Shown piece by piece: positions 38,001 to 51,600 of a stretch of DNA of 64,000 nucleotides. The DNA is from Megachile rotundata (lineage: Eukaryota > Arthropoda > Insecta > Hymenoptera > Megachilidae), in assembly GCF_050947335.1 (NCBI RefSeq), contig NW_027474079.1, forward strand, positions 28,605-92,604. The letters are read 5' to 3'. A program made the position numbers and the translations under genes. Positions within the stretch are counted from its first letter, which is position 1. The number at the start of each line of letters is the position of its first letter. The notes below the pieces were generated by a model. That model saw only the letters and a program-made list of their open reading frames with translations. It made no database searches and was not told where the DNA came from.

Positions 38001-39971
38001 TATAGTAATTCTCGTTCTATCTATCATATAATCATAATATGAATAATAATATGAGTTAGATTGATAATACTAAGAGTGGTGAGTATAGTAATTGTCGTTC
38101 TACCGATCATATAAGCATAATATGGCTAATAATATGAGTTAGATTGATAATAATAAGAGTAATGAGTATAGTAATTGTCGTTCTATCGATCATATCTGCA
38201 TAATATGGTTAACAGTATGAGTTAGATTGATAATAATAAGAGTAATAAGTATAGTAATTGTCGTTTAATCGATCATATAACCATAATATGGCTAATAATA
38301 TGAGTTAGATTGATAATACTAAGGGTAGTGAGTATAGTAATTCTCGTTCTGTCGATCATGTAAGCATAATATGGCTAATAATATGAGTTGGATTGATAAT
38401 AATAAGAGTAATAAGTATAGTAATTGTCGTTCTATCGATCATATAAGCATAATATGGCTAATAATATGAGTTAGATTGATAATACTAAGAGTAGTGAGTA
38501 TAGTAATTCTCATTCTATCGATCATATAAGCATAATATGGCTAATAATATGAGTTAGATAGATAATAATAAGAGTAATGAGTATAGTAATTGTAGTTCTA
38601 TCGATCATATCTGCATAATATGGTTAATAATATGAGTTAGATTCATAATAATAACAGTAATAAGTATAGTAATTGTCGTTCTATCGATAATATAACCATA
38701 ATATGGCGAATAATATGAGTTAGATTGATAATACTAAGAGTAGTGAGTATAGTAATTCTCGTTCTATCGATCATATAAGCATAATATGGCTAATAATATG
38801 AGTTAGATTGATAATAATAAGAGTAATAAGTACAGTAATTGTCGTTCTATCGATCATATAAGCATAATAAGGCTAATAATATGAGTTAGAGTGATAATAC
38901 TAAGAGTAGTGAGTATAGTAATTCTCATTCTATCGATCATATAAGCATAATATGGCTAATAATATGAGTTAGATTGATAATAATAAGAGTAAAAAGTATA
39001 GTAATTGTCGTTCTCTCGATCATTTAAGCATAATATGGCGAATTATATGAGTTGGGTTGATAAAACTAAGAATAATAAGTACAGTAACTGTCGTTCTATC
39101 GATCATATAAGCATAATATGGTTAATAATATGAGTTAGAATGATAATAATAAGAGTAATAAGTATAGTAATTGTCGTTCTATCGATCATATCTGCATAAT
39201 ATGGTTAATAATATGAGTTAGATTGATAATAGTGAGTGTAATAAGTATAGTGAATGTCGTTCTATCGATCATATCAGCATAATATGGGTAATAATATGAG
39301 TTGGATTGATAATAGTGAGAGTAATGAGTATAGTATTTGTCGTTCTATCGATCATATAAGCATAATATGGCTAATAATACGAGTTAGATTGATAATAATA
39401 AGAGTAATAAGTATAGTAATTGTCGTTCTATCGATCATATAAGCACAATATGGCTAATAATATGAGTTAGATTGATAATAATAAGAGTAATGAGTATAGT
39501 AATTGTCGTTCTATCGATCATATCTGCATAATATGGTTAACAGTATGAGTTAGATTGATAATAATAAGAGTAATAAGTATAGTAATTGTCGTTATATCGA
39601 TCATATAACCATAATATGGCTAATAATATGAGTTAGATTGATAATACTAAGAGTAGTGAGTATAGTAATTCTCGTTCTATCGATCATATAAGCATAATAT
39701 GGCTAATAATATGAGTTAGATTGATAATAATAAGAGTAATAAGTACAGTAATTGTCGTTCTATCGATCATATAAGCATAATAAGGCTAATAATATGAGTT
39801 AGAGTGATAATACTAAGAGTAGTGAGTATAGTAATTCTCATTCTATCGATCATATAAGCATAATATGGCTAATAATATGAGTTAGATTGATAATAATAAG
39901 AGTAAAAAGTATAGTAATTGTCGTTCTCTCGATCATTTAAGCATAATATGGCGAATAATATGAGTTGGGTT
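35075..39971 (+). repeat. P-type HOR, copy P3, expanded to 59 monomers
   Basis: This copy matches P1 at an offset of 5,893 bp until about 37.5 kb. It is longer because a 23-monomer stretch is present twice in tandem (35,629-37,537 and 37,538-39,446), so 36 plus 23 gives 59 monomers. Landmarks are at 35,075, 37,150, 39,059 and 39,972. It contains no non-satellite sequence. Confidence 0.7.
35629..39446 (+). repeat. Tandem duplication of a 1,909-bp (23-mer) segment
   Basis: Positions 35,629-37,537 and 37,538-39,446 follow each other with the same order of variants at an offset of 1,909 bp. The crossover point is visible: before it the sequences read AAGAATAATATGG (first) and AAGCACAATATGG (second), and from AATATGGC onwards they agree. 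Differences I noticed are GAGCAATAAG near 35,836 only in the first, CATAATTATAAC near 36,738 only in the first, TCGTTTAATCG near 38,264 only in the second, and ATGGCGAAT near 38,704 only in the second. Confidence 0.8.
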
Positions 39972-41251
39972 GATAAAACTAAGAATAATAAGTACAGTAA
40001 CTGTCGTTCTATCGATCATATAAGCATAATATGGTTAATAATATGAGTTAGAATGATAATAATAAGAGTAATAAGTATAGTAATTGTCGTTCTATCGATC
40101 ATATCTGCATAATATGGTTAATAATATGAGTTAGATTGATAATAGTGAGTGTAATAAGTATAGTGAATGTCGTTCTATCGATCATATCAGCATAATATGG
40201 GTAATAATATGAGTTGGATTGATAATAATAAGAGTAATGAGTATAGTAATTGTAGTTCTATCGATCATATAAGCATAATATGGCTAATAATATGAGTAAG
40301 AATCATAATAATAAGAGTAATGAGTATAGTAATTGTAGTTCTATCGATCATATCTGCATAATATGGTTAATAATATGAGTTAGATTCATAATAATAACAG
40401 TAATAAGTATAGTAATTGTCGTTCTATCGATAATATAACCATAATATGGCTAATAATATGAGTTAGATTGATAATACTAAGAGTAGTGAGTATAGTAATT
40501 CTCGTTCTATCGATCATATAAGAATAATATGGCTAATAATATGAGTTAGATTGATAATAATAAGAGTAATAAGTACAGTAATTGTCGTTCTATCGATCAT
40601 ATAAGCATAATAAGGCTAATAATATGAGTTAGAGTGATAATACTAAGAGTAGTGAGTATAGTAATTCTCATTCTATCGATCATATAAGCATAATATGGCT
40701 AATAATATGAGTTAGATTGATAATAATAAGAGTAATAAGTATAGTAATTGTCGTTCTCTCGATCATATAAGCATAATATGGCTAATAATATGAGTTAGAG
40801 TGATAATACTAAGAGTAGTGAGTATAGTAATTCTCATTCTATCGATCATATAAGCATAATATGGCTAATAATATGAGTAAGATTGATAATAATAACAGTA
40901 ATAAGTATAGTAATTGTCGTTCTATCGATAATATAAGCATAATATGGCTAATAATATGAGTTAGATTGATAATACTAAGAGTAGTGGGTATAGTAATTCT
41001 CGTTCTATCTATCATATAATCATAATATGAATAATAATATGAGTTAGATTGATAATACTAAGAGTGGTGAGTATAGTAATTGTCGTTCTACCGATCATAT
41101 AAGCATAATATGGCTAATAATATGAGTTAGATTGATAATAATAAGAGTAGTAAGTATAGTATTTGTCGTTCTATCGATCATATAAGCATAATATGGCTAA
41201 TAATATGAGTTAGATTGATAATACTAAGAGTAGTGAGTATAGTAATTCTCA
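39972..41251 (+). repeat. P-type HOR, partial copy P4
   Basis: After the landmark at 39,972 the order follows P1 and P3 for about 1.1 kb, through GTGGGTATAG, TATCTATCATATAATC and CTACCGATC. It then continues with GTAGTAAGTATAGTATTTG and TCTCATTC monomers into the 19-mer unit. The same transition occurs at 13.84-14.03 kb. Confidence 0.65.
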
Positions 41252-42828
41252 TTCTATCGATCATATAAGCATAATATGGCTAATAATATGAGTTAGATAG
41301 ATAATAATAAGAGTAATGAGTATAGTAATTGTAGTTCTATCGATCATATCTGCATAATATGGTTAATAATATGAGTTAGATTCATAATAATAACAGTAGT
41401 AAGTATAGTAATTGTCGTTCTATCGATCATTTAAGCATAATATGGCTAATAATATGAGTTAGATAGATAATAATAAGAGTAATAAGTATAGTAATTGTCG
41501 TTCTATCGGTCATTTAAGCATAATATGGCGAATAATATGAGTTGGGTTGATAAAACTAAGAATAATAAGTACAGTAACTGTCGTTCTATCGATCATATAA
41601 GCATAATATGGTTAATAATATGAGTTAGAATGATAATAATAAGAGTAATAAGTATAGTAATTGTCGTTCTATCGATCATATCTGCATAATATGGTTAATA
41701 ATATGAGTTAGATTGATAATAGTGAGTGTAATAAGTATAGTGAATGTCGTTCTATCGATCATATCAGCATAATATGGGTAATAATATGAGTTGGATTGAT
41801 AATAGTGAGAGTAATGAGTATAGTAATTGTCGTTCTATTGATCATATAAGCATAATATGGCTAATAATATGAGTTAGATTGATAATAATAACAGTAATAA
41901 GTATAGTATTTGTCGTTCTATCGATAATATAAGCATAATATGGCTAATAATATGAGTTAGATTGATAATACTAAGAGTAGTGAGTATAGTAATTCTCGTT
42001 CTATCGATCATATAAGGATAATATGGCTAATAATATGAGTTAGATTGATAATACTAAGAGTAGTGAGTATAGTAATTGTCGTACTATCGATCATATAGGC
42101 ATAATATGGCTAATAATATGAGTTAGATTGATAATAATAAGTGTAAAAAGTAGAGTAATTGTCGTTCGATCGATCATATCTGCATAATATGGTTAACAAT
42201 ATGAGTTAGATTGATAATAATAAGAGTAATGAGTATAGTAATTGTAGTTCTATCGATCATATAAGCATAATATGGCTAATAATATGAGTTAGATTGATAA
42301 TAATAAGAGTAATAAGTATAGTAATTGTCGTTCTCTCGATCATTTAAGCATAATATGGCGAGTAATATGAGTTGGGTTGATAAAACTAAGAATAATAAGT
42401 ACAGTAACTGTCGTTCTATCGATCATATAAGCATAATATGGTTAATAATATGAGTTAGAATGATAATAATAAGAGTAATAAGTATAGTAATTGTCGTTCT
42501 ATCGATCATATCTGCATAATATGGTTAATAATATGAGTTAGATTGATAATAGTGAGTGTAATAAGTATAGTGAATGTCGTTCTATCGATCATATCAGCAT
42601 AATATGGGTAATAATATGAGTTGGATTGATAATAGTGAGAGTAATGAGTATAGTATTTGTCGTTCTATCGATCATATAAGCATAATATGGCTAATAATAC
42701 GAGTTAGATTGATAATAATAAGAGTAATAAGTATAGTAATTGTCGTTCTATCGATCATATAAGCACAATATGGCTAATAATATGAGTTAGATTGATAATA
42801 ATAAGAGTAATGAGTATAGTAATTGTCG
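41252..42828 (+). repeat. 19-mer HOR, dispersed copy (1,577 bp)
   Basis: The copy corresponds to 14,028-15,604 at an offset of 27,224 bp (328 monomers) and to 15,605-17,181 at 25,647 bp (309 monomers). Landmarks are at 41,549 and 42,379 and TGATCA at 41,839. Private changes are AACAGTAGTAAG near 41,396 and GCGAGTAATATG near 42,360. Only one full unit is present here where the 14-17 kb region has two, so the tandem pair has expanded or this one has contracted. Confidence 0.75.
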
Positions 42829-45800
42829 TTCTATCGATCATATAAGCATAATATGGCTAATAATATGAGTTAGATAGATAATAATAAGAGTAATGAGTAT
42901 AGTAATTGTAGTTCTATCGATCATATCTGCATAATATGGTTAATAATATGAGTTAGATTCATAATAATAACAGTAATAAGTATAGTAATTGTCGTTCTAT
43001 CGATCATTTAAGCATAATATGGCTAATAATATGAGTTAGATAGATAATAGTAAGAGTAATAAGTATAGTAATTGTCGTTCTATCGGTCATTTAAGCATAA
43101 TATGGCGAATAATATGAGTTGGGTTGATAAAACTAAGAATAATAAGTACAGTAACTGTCGTTCTATCGATCATATAAGCATAATATGGTTAATAATATGA
43201 GTTAGAATGATAATAATAAGAGTAATAAGTATAGTAATTGTCGTTCTATCGATCATATCTGCATAATGTGGTTAATAATATGAGTTAGATTGATAATAGT
43301 GAGTGTAATAAGTATAGTGAATGTCGTTCTATCGATCATATCAGCATAATATGGGTAATAATATGAGTTGGATTGATAATAGTGAGAGTAATGAGTATAG
43401 TAATTGTCGTTCTATCGATCATATAAGCATAATATGGCTAATAATATGAGTTAGATTGATAATAATAACAGTAATAAGTATAGTAATTGTCGTTCTATCG
43501 ATAATATAAGCATAATATGGCTAATAATATGAGTTAGATTGATAATACTAAGAGTAGTGAGTATAGTAATTCTCGTTCTATCGATCATATAAGGAAAATA
43601 TGGCTAATAATATGAGTTAGATTGATAATACTAAGAGTAGTGAGTATAGTAATTGTCGTACTATCGATCATATAGGCATAATATGGCTAATAATATGAGT
43701 TAGATTGATAATAATAAGTGTAAAAAGTAGAGTAATTGTCGTTCGATCGATCATATCTGCATAATATGGTTAACAATATGAGTTAGATTGATAATAATAA
43801 GAGTAATGAGTATAGTAATTGTAGTTCTATCGATCATATAAGCATAATATGGCTAATAATATGAGTAAGAATCATAATAATAAGAGTAATGAGTATAGTA
43901 ATTGTAGTTCTATCGATCATATCTGCATAATATGGTTAATAATATGAGTTAGATTCATAATAATAACAGTAATAAGTATAGTAATTGTCGTTCTATCGAT
44001 AATATAACCATAATATGGCTAATAATATGAGTTAGATTGATAATACTAAGAGTAGTGAGTATAGTAATTCTCGTTCTATCGATCATATAAGCATAATATG
44101 GCTAATAATATGAGTTAGATTGATAATAATAAGAGTAATAAGTACAGTAATTGTCGTTCTATCGATCATATAAGCATAATAAGGCTAATAATATGAGTTA
44201 GAGTGATAATACTAAGAGTAGTGAGTATAGTAATTCTCATTCTATCGATCATATAAGCATAATATGGCTAATAATATGAGTTAGATTGATAATAATAAGA
44301 GTAATAAGTATAGTAATTGTCGTTCTCTCGATCATTTAAGCATAATATGGCGAATAATATGAGTTGGGTTGATAAAACTAAGAATAATAAGTACAGTAAC
44401 TGTCGTTCTATCGATCATATAAGCATAATATGGTTAATAATATGAGTTAGAATGATAATAATAAGAGTAATAAGTATAGTAATTGTCGTTATATCGATCA
44501 TATAACCATAATATGGCTAATAGCATGAGTTGGATTGATAATAATAAGAGTAATGAGTATAGTAATTGTCGTTCTATCGATCATATCTGCATAATATGGT
44601 TAATAATATGAGTTAGATTGATAATAGTGAGTGTAATAAATATAGTAATTGTCGTTCTATCGTTCATATTAGCACAATATGGCTAATAACATGAGTTAGA
44701 TTCATAATAATAAGAGTAATAAGTATAGTAATTGTCGTTCTATCGATCATATAAGCATAATATGGCTAATAATATGAGTTAGAGTGATAATACTAAGAGT
44801 AGTGAGTACAGTAATTCTCATTCCATCGATCATATAAGCATAATATGGCTAATAATATGAGTTAGATTGATAATAATAGCAGTAATAAGTACAGTAATTG
44901 TCGTTCTATCGATAATATAAGCATAATATGGCTAATAATATGAGTTAGATTGATAATACTAAGAGTAGTGAGTACAGTAATTGTCGTTCTATCGATCATA
45001 TAAGCATAATATGGCTAATAATACGAGTTAGATTGATAATAATAAGAGTAATAAGTATAGTAATTGTCGTTCTATCGATCATTTAACCATAATATGGCTA
45101 ATAATATGAGTTAGATTGATAATAATAAGAGTAATAAGTATAGTATTTGTCGTTCTATCGATAATATAAGCATAATATGGCTAATAATATGCGTTAGATT
45201 GATAATACTAAGAGTAGTGAGTATAGTAATTCTCATTCTATCGATCATATAAGCATAATATGGCTAATAATATGAGTTAGATAGATAATAATAAGAGTAA
45301 TGAGTATAGTAATTGTAGTTCTATCGATCATATCTGCATAATATGGTTAATATTATGAGTTGGATTCATAATAATAACAGTAATAAGTATAGTAATTGTC
45401 GTTCTATCGATCATTTAAGCATAATATGGCTAATAATACGAGTTAGATTGATAATAATAAGAGTAATAAGTATAGTAACTGTCGTTCTATCGATCATATA
45501 AGCATAATATGGTTAATAATATGAGTTAGAATGATAATAATAAGAGTAATAAGTATAGTAATTGTCGTTCTATCGATCATATCTGCATAATATGGTTAAT
45601 AATATGAGTTAGATTGATAATAATAAGAGTAATAAGTATAGTATTTGTCGTTCTATCGATCATATAAGCATAATATGGCTAATAACATGCGTTAGATTGA
45701 TAATTATAAGAGTAATAAGTATAGTAATTGTCGTTCTATCGATCATATAAGCACAATATGGCTAATAATATGAGTTAGATTGATAATAATAAGAGTAATG

Positions 45801-47770
45801 AGTATAGTAATTGTCGTTCTATCGATCATATCTGCATAATATGGTTAACAGTATGAGTTAGATTTATAATAATAAGAGTAATAAGTATAGTAATTGTCGT
45901 TCTATCGATCATATAAGCACAATATGGCTAATAATATGAGTTAGATTGATAATAGTGAGTGCAATAAATATAGTAATTGTCGTTCTATCGCTCATATAAG
46001 CACAATATGGCTAATAATATGAGTTAGATTGATAATAATAAGAGTAATAAGTATAGTAATTGTCGTTCTATCGATCATATCTGAATAATATGGTTAATAA
46101 TATGAGTTAGATTGATAATAGTGAGTGTAATAAGTATAGTGAATGTCGTTCTATCGATCATATCAGCATAATATGGGTAATAATATGAGTTGGATTGATA
46201 ATAATAAGAGTAATGAGTATTGTAATTGTAGTTCTATCGATCATATAAGCATAATATGGCTAATAATATGAGTAAGAATCATAATAATAAGAGTAATGAG
46301 TATAGTAATTGTAGTTCTATCGATCATATCTGCATAATATGGTGAATAATATGAGTTAGATTCATAATAATAACAGTAATAAGTATAGTAATTGTCGTTC
46401 TATCGATAATATAACCATAATATGGCTAATAATATGAGTTAGATTGATAATACTAAGAGTAGTGAGTATAGTAATTCTCGTTCTATCTATCATATAAGAG
46501 TAATATGGCTAATAATATGAGTTAGATTGATAATAATAAGAGTAATAAGTACAGTAATTGTCGTTCAATCGATCATATAAGCATAATAAGGCTAATAATA
46601 TGAGTTAGAGTGATAATACTAAGAGTAGTGAGTATAGTAATTCTCATTCTATCGATCATATAAGCATAATATGGCTAATAATATGAGTTAGATTGATAAT
46701 AATAAGAGTAATAAGTATAGTAATTGTCGTTCTCTCGATCATATAAGCATAATATGGCTAATAATATGAGTTAGAGTGATAATACTAAGAGTAGTGAGTA
46801 TAGTAATTCTCATTCTATCGATCATATAAGCATAATATGGCTAATAATATGAGTAAGATTGATAATAATAACAGTAATAAGTATAGTAATTGTCGTTCTA
46901 TCGATAATATAAGCATAATATGGCTAATAATATGAGTTAGATTCATAATAATAAGAGTAGGAAGTATAGTAATTGTCGTTCTATCGATCATATAAGCATA
47001 ATATGGCTAATAATATGAGTTAGATTGATAATAATAAGTGTAAAAAGTGGAGTAATTGTCGTTCGATCGATCATATCTGCATAATATGGTTAATAATATG
47101 AGTTAGATTGATAATAATAAGAGTAATGAGTATAGTAATTGTCGTACTATCGATCATATAAGCATAATATGGCTAATAATGTGAGTTAGATTGATAATAA
47201 TAAGTGTAATAAGTATAGTAATTGTCGTTCTATCGGTCATTTAAGCATAATATGGCTAATAATATGAGTCAGATTGATAATAATAACAGTAATAAGTATA
47301 GTAATTGTCGTTCTATCGATAATATAAGCATAATATGGCTAATAATATGAGTTAGATTGATAATACTAAGAGTAGTGGGTATAGTAATTCTCGTTCTATC
47401 TATCATATAATCATAATATGAATAATAATATGAGTTAGATTGATAATACTAAGAGTGGTGAGTATAGTAATTGTCGTTCTATCGATCATATAAGCATAAT
47501 ATGGCTAATAATATGAGTTAGATTGATAATAATAAGAGTAGTAAGTATAGTATTTGTCGTTCTATCGATCATATAAGCATAATATGGCTAATAATACGAG
47601 TTAGATTGATAATAATAAGAGTAATAAGTATAGTAATTGTCGTTCTATCGATCATTTAACCATAATATGGCTAATAATATGAGTTAGATTGATAATAATA
47701 AGAGTAATAAGTATAGGAATTGTCGTTCTATCGATAATATAAGCATAATATGGCTAATAATATGAGTTAG
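42829..47770 (+). repeat. Segmental copy of about 17.2-22.4 kb
   Basis: Offsets to the 17-22 kb region are exact multiples of 83. The offset is 25,647 (for example AAGGAAAATATGG, 17,944 and 43,591) up to about 44.48 kb. It is 25,232 after a five-monomer (415 bp) loss here, just before the TCGTTATATC monomer (19,255 and 44,487). It is 25,398 after two extra monomers near 45.8 kb. From 44,487 onwards this is block L copy 4. Private substitutions include ATAATGTGG near 43,266, GTATTGTAATTG near 46,218, TATCTATCATATAAGAG near 46,485 and AAAGTGGAG near 47,045. The right junction is near 47,770, where CTAAGGGTAG replaces the GAGTAAAAAG monomer seen at 22.4 kb. Confidence 0.75.
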
Positions 47771-48678
47771 ATTGATAATACTAAGGGTAGTGAGTATAGT
47801 AATTCTCGTTCTGTCGATCATGTAAGCATAATATGGCTAATAATATGAGTTGGATTGATAATAATAAGAGTAATAAGTATAGTAATTGTCGTTCTATCGA
47901 TCATATAAGCATAATATGGCTAATAATATGAGTTAGATTGATAATACTAAGAGTAGTGAGTATAGTAATTCTCATTCTATCGATCATATAAGCATAATAT
48001 GGCTAATAATATGAGTTAGATAGATAATAATAAGAGTAATGAGTATAGTAATTGTAGTTCTATCGATCATATCTGCATAATATGGTTAATAATATGAGTT
48101 AGATTCATAATAATAACAGTAATAAGTATAGTAATTGTCGTTCTATCGATAATATAACCATAATATGGCTAATAATATGAGTTAGATTGATAATACTAAG
48201 AGTAGTGAGTATAGTAATTCTCGTTCTATCGATCATATAAGCATAATATGGCTAATAATATGAGTTAGATTGATAATAATAAGAGTAAAAAGTATAGTAA
48301 TTGTCGTTCTCTCGATCATTTAAGCATAATATGGCGAATAATATGAGTTGGGTTGATAAAACTAAGAATAATAAGTACAGTAACTGTCGTTCTATCGATC
48401 ATATAAGCATAATATGGTTAATAATATGAGTTAGTATGATAATAATAAGAGTAATAAGTATAGTAATTGTCGTTCTATCGATCATATCTGCATAATATGG
48501 TTAATAATATGAGTTAGATTGATAATAGTGAGTGTAATAAGTATAGTGAATGTCGTTCTATCGATCATATCAGCATAATATGGGTAATAATATGAGTTGG
48601 ATTGATAATAGTGAGAGTAATGAGTATAGTATTTGTCGTTCTATCGATCATATAAGCATAATATGGCTAATAATACGA
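47771..48678 (+). repeat. P-type segment linking the segmental copy to the 45-mer HOR
   Basis: About eleven monomers in the order found at 33.4-34.5 kb: CTAAGGGTAG, CTGTCGATCATG, TCTCATTC, AGATAGATAAT, GATTCAT, ATAACC, GAGTAAAAAG, and the landmark GATAAAAC at 48,355. The AATAAGGC and following TCTCATTC monomers of the other copies are absent between about 48.24 and 48.30 kb. A private GAGTTAGTATGAT change lies near 48,429. It ends at the AATACGAGTTAG monomer where the 45-mer tandem starts. Confidence 0.6.
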
Positions 48679-51600
48679 GTTAGATTGATAATAATAAGAG
48701 TAATAAGTATAGTAATTGTCGTTCTATCGATCATATAAGCACAATATGGCTAATAATATGAGTTAGATTGATAATAATAAGAGTAATGAGTATAGTAATT
48801 GTCGTTCTATCGATCATATCTGCATAATATGGTTAACAGTATGAGTTAGATTGATAATAATAAGAGTAATAAGTATAGTAATTGTCGTTATATCGATCAT
48901 ATAACCATAATATGGCTAATAGCATGAGTTGGATTGATAATAATAAGAGTAATGAGTATAGTAATTGTCGTTCTATCGATCATATCTGCATAATATGGTT
49001 AATAATATGAGTTAGATTGATAATAGTGAGTGTAATAAATATAGTAATTGTCGTTCTATCGCTCATATTAGCACAATATGGCTAATAACATGAGTTAGAT
49101 TCATAATAATATGAGTAATAAGTATAGTAATTGTCGTTCTATCGATCATATAAGCATGATATGGCTAATAATATGAGTTAGAGTGATAATACTAAGAGTA
49201 GTGAGTACAGTAATTCTCATTCCATCGATCATATAAGCATAATATGGCTAATAATATGAGTTAGATTGATAATAATAGCAGTAATAAGTACAGTAATTGT
49301 CGTTCTATCGATAATATAAGCATAATATGGCTAATAATATGAGTTAGATTGATAATACTAAGAGTAGTGAGTACAGTAATTGTCGTTCTATCGATCATAT
49401 AAGCATAATATGGCTAATAATACGAGTTAGATTGATAATAATAAGAGTAATAAGTATAGTAATTGTCGTTCTATCGATCATTTAACCATAATATGGCTAA
49501 TAATATGAGTTAGATTGATAATAATAAGAGTAATAAGTATAGTATTTGTCGTTCTATCGATAATATAAGCATAATATGGCTAATAATATGCGTTAGATTG
49601 ATAATACTAAGAGTAGTGAGTATAGTAATTCTCATTCTATCGATCATATAAGCATAATATGGCTAATAATATGAGTTAGATAGATAATAATAAGAGTAAT
49701 GAGTATAGTAATTGTAGTTCTATCGATCATATAAGCATAATATGGCTAATAATATGAGTAAGAATCATAATAATAAGAGTAATGAGTATAGTAATTGTAG
49801 TTCTATCGATCATATCTGCATAATATGGTTAATAATATGAGTTAGATTCATAATAATAACAGTAATAAGTATAGTAATTGTCGTTCTATCGATAATATAA
49901 CCATAATATGGCTAATAATATGAGTTAGATTGATAATACTAAGAGTAGTGAGTATAGTAATTCTCGTTCTATCGATCATATAAGCATAATATGGCTAATA
50001 ATATGAGTTAGATTGATAATAATAAGAGTAATAAGTACAGTAATTGTCGTTCTATCGATCATATAAGCATAATAAGGCTAATAATATGAGTTAGAGTGAT
50101 AATACTAAGAGTAGTGAGTATAGTAATTCTCATTCTATCGATCATATAAGCATAATATGGCTAATAATATGAGTTAGATTGATAATAATAAGAGTAATAA
50201 GTATAGTAATTGTCGTTCTCTCGATCATTTAAGCATAATATGGCGAATAATATGAGTTGGCTTGATAAAACTAAGAATAATAAGTACAGTAACTGTCGTT
50301 CTATCGATCATATAAGCATAATATGGTTAATAATATGAGTTAGAATGATAATAATAAGAGTAATAAGTACAGTAATTGTCGTTCTATCGATCATATCTGC
50401 ATAATATGGTTAATAATATGAGTTAGATTGATAATAGTGAGTGTAATAAGCATAGTGAATGTCGTTCTATCGATCATATCAGCATAATATGGGTAATAAT
50501 ATGAGTTGGATTGATAATAGTGAGAGTAATGAGTATAGTATTTGTCGTTCTATCGATCATATAAGCATAATATGGCTAATAATACGAGTTAGATTGATAA
50601 TAATAAGAGTAATAAGTATCGTAATTGTCGTTCTATCGATCATATAAGCACAATATGGCTAATAATATGAGTTAGATTGATAATAATAAGAGTAATGAGT
50701 ATAGTAATTGTCGTTCTATCGATCATATCTGCATAATATGGTTAACAATATGAGTTAGATTGATAATAATAAGACTAATAAGTATAGTAATTGTCGTTAT
50801 ATCGATCATATAACCATAATATGGCTAACAGCATGAGTTGGATTGATAATAATAAGAGTAATGAGTATAGTAATTGTCGTTCTATCGATCATATAAGCAT
50901 AATATGGTTAATAATATGAGTTAGATTGATAATAGTGAGTGTAATAAATATAGTAATTGTCGTTCTATCGCTCATATTAGCACAATATGGCTAATAACAT
51001 GAGTTAGATTGATAATAATAAGAGTAATAAGTATAGTAATTGTCGTTCTATCGATCATATAAGCATAATATGGCTAATAATATGAGTTAGATTGATAATA
51101 CTAAAAGTAATAAGTATAGTAATTGTCGTTCTATCGATAATATAAGCATAATATGGCTAATAATATGAGTTAGATTGATAATACTAAGAGTAGTGAGTAT
51201 AGTAATTCTCGTTCTATCGATCATATAAGGATAATATGGCTAATAATATGAGTTAGATTGATAATACTAAGAGTAGTGAGTATAGTAATTGTCGTACTAT
51301 CGATCATATAGGCATAATATGGCTAATAATATGAGTTAGATTGATAATAATAAGTGTAAAAAGTAGAGTAATTGTCGTTCGATCGATCATATCTGCATAA
51401 TATGGTTAACAGTATGAGTTAGATTGATAATAATAAGAGTAATGAGTATAGTAATTGTCGTACTATCGATCATATAAGCATAATATGGCTAATAATGTGA
51501 GTTAGATTGATAATAGTGAGTGCAATAAATATAGTAATTGTCGTTCTATCGCTCATATAAGCACAATATGGCTAATAATATGAGTTAGATTGATAATAAT

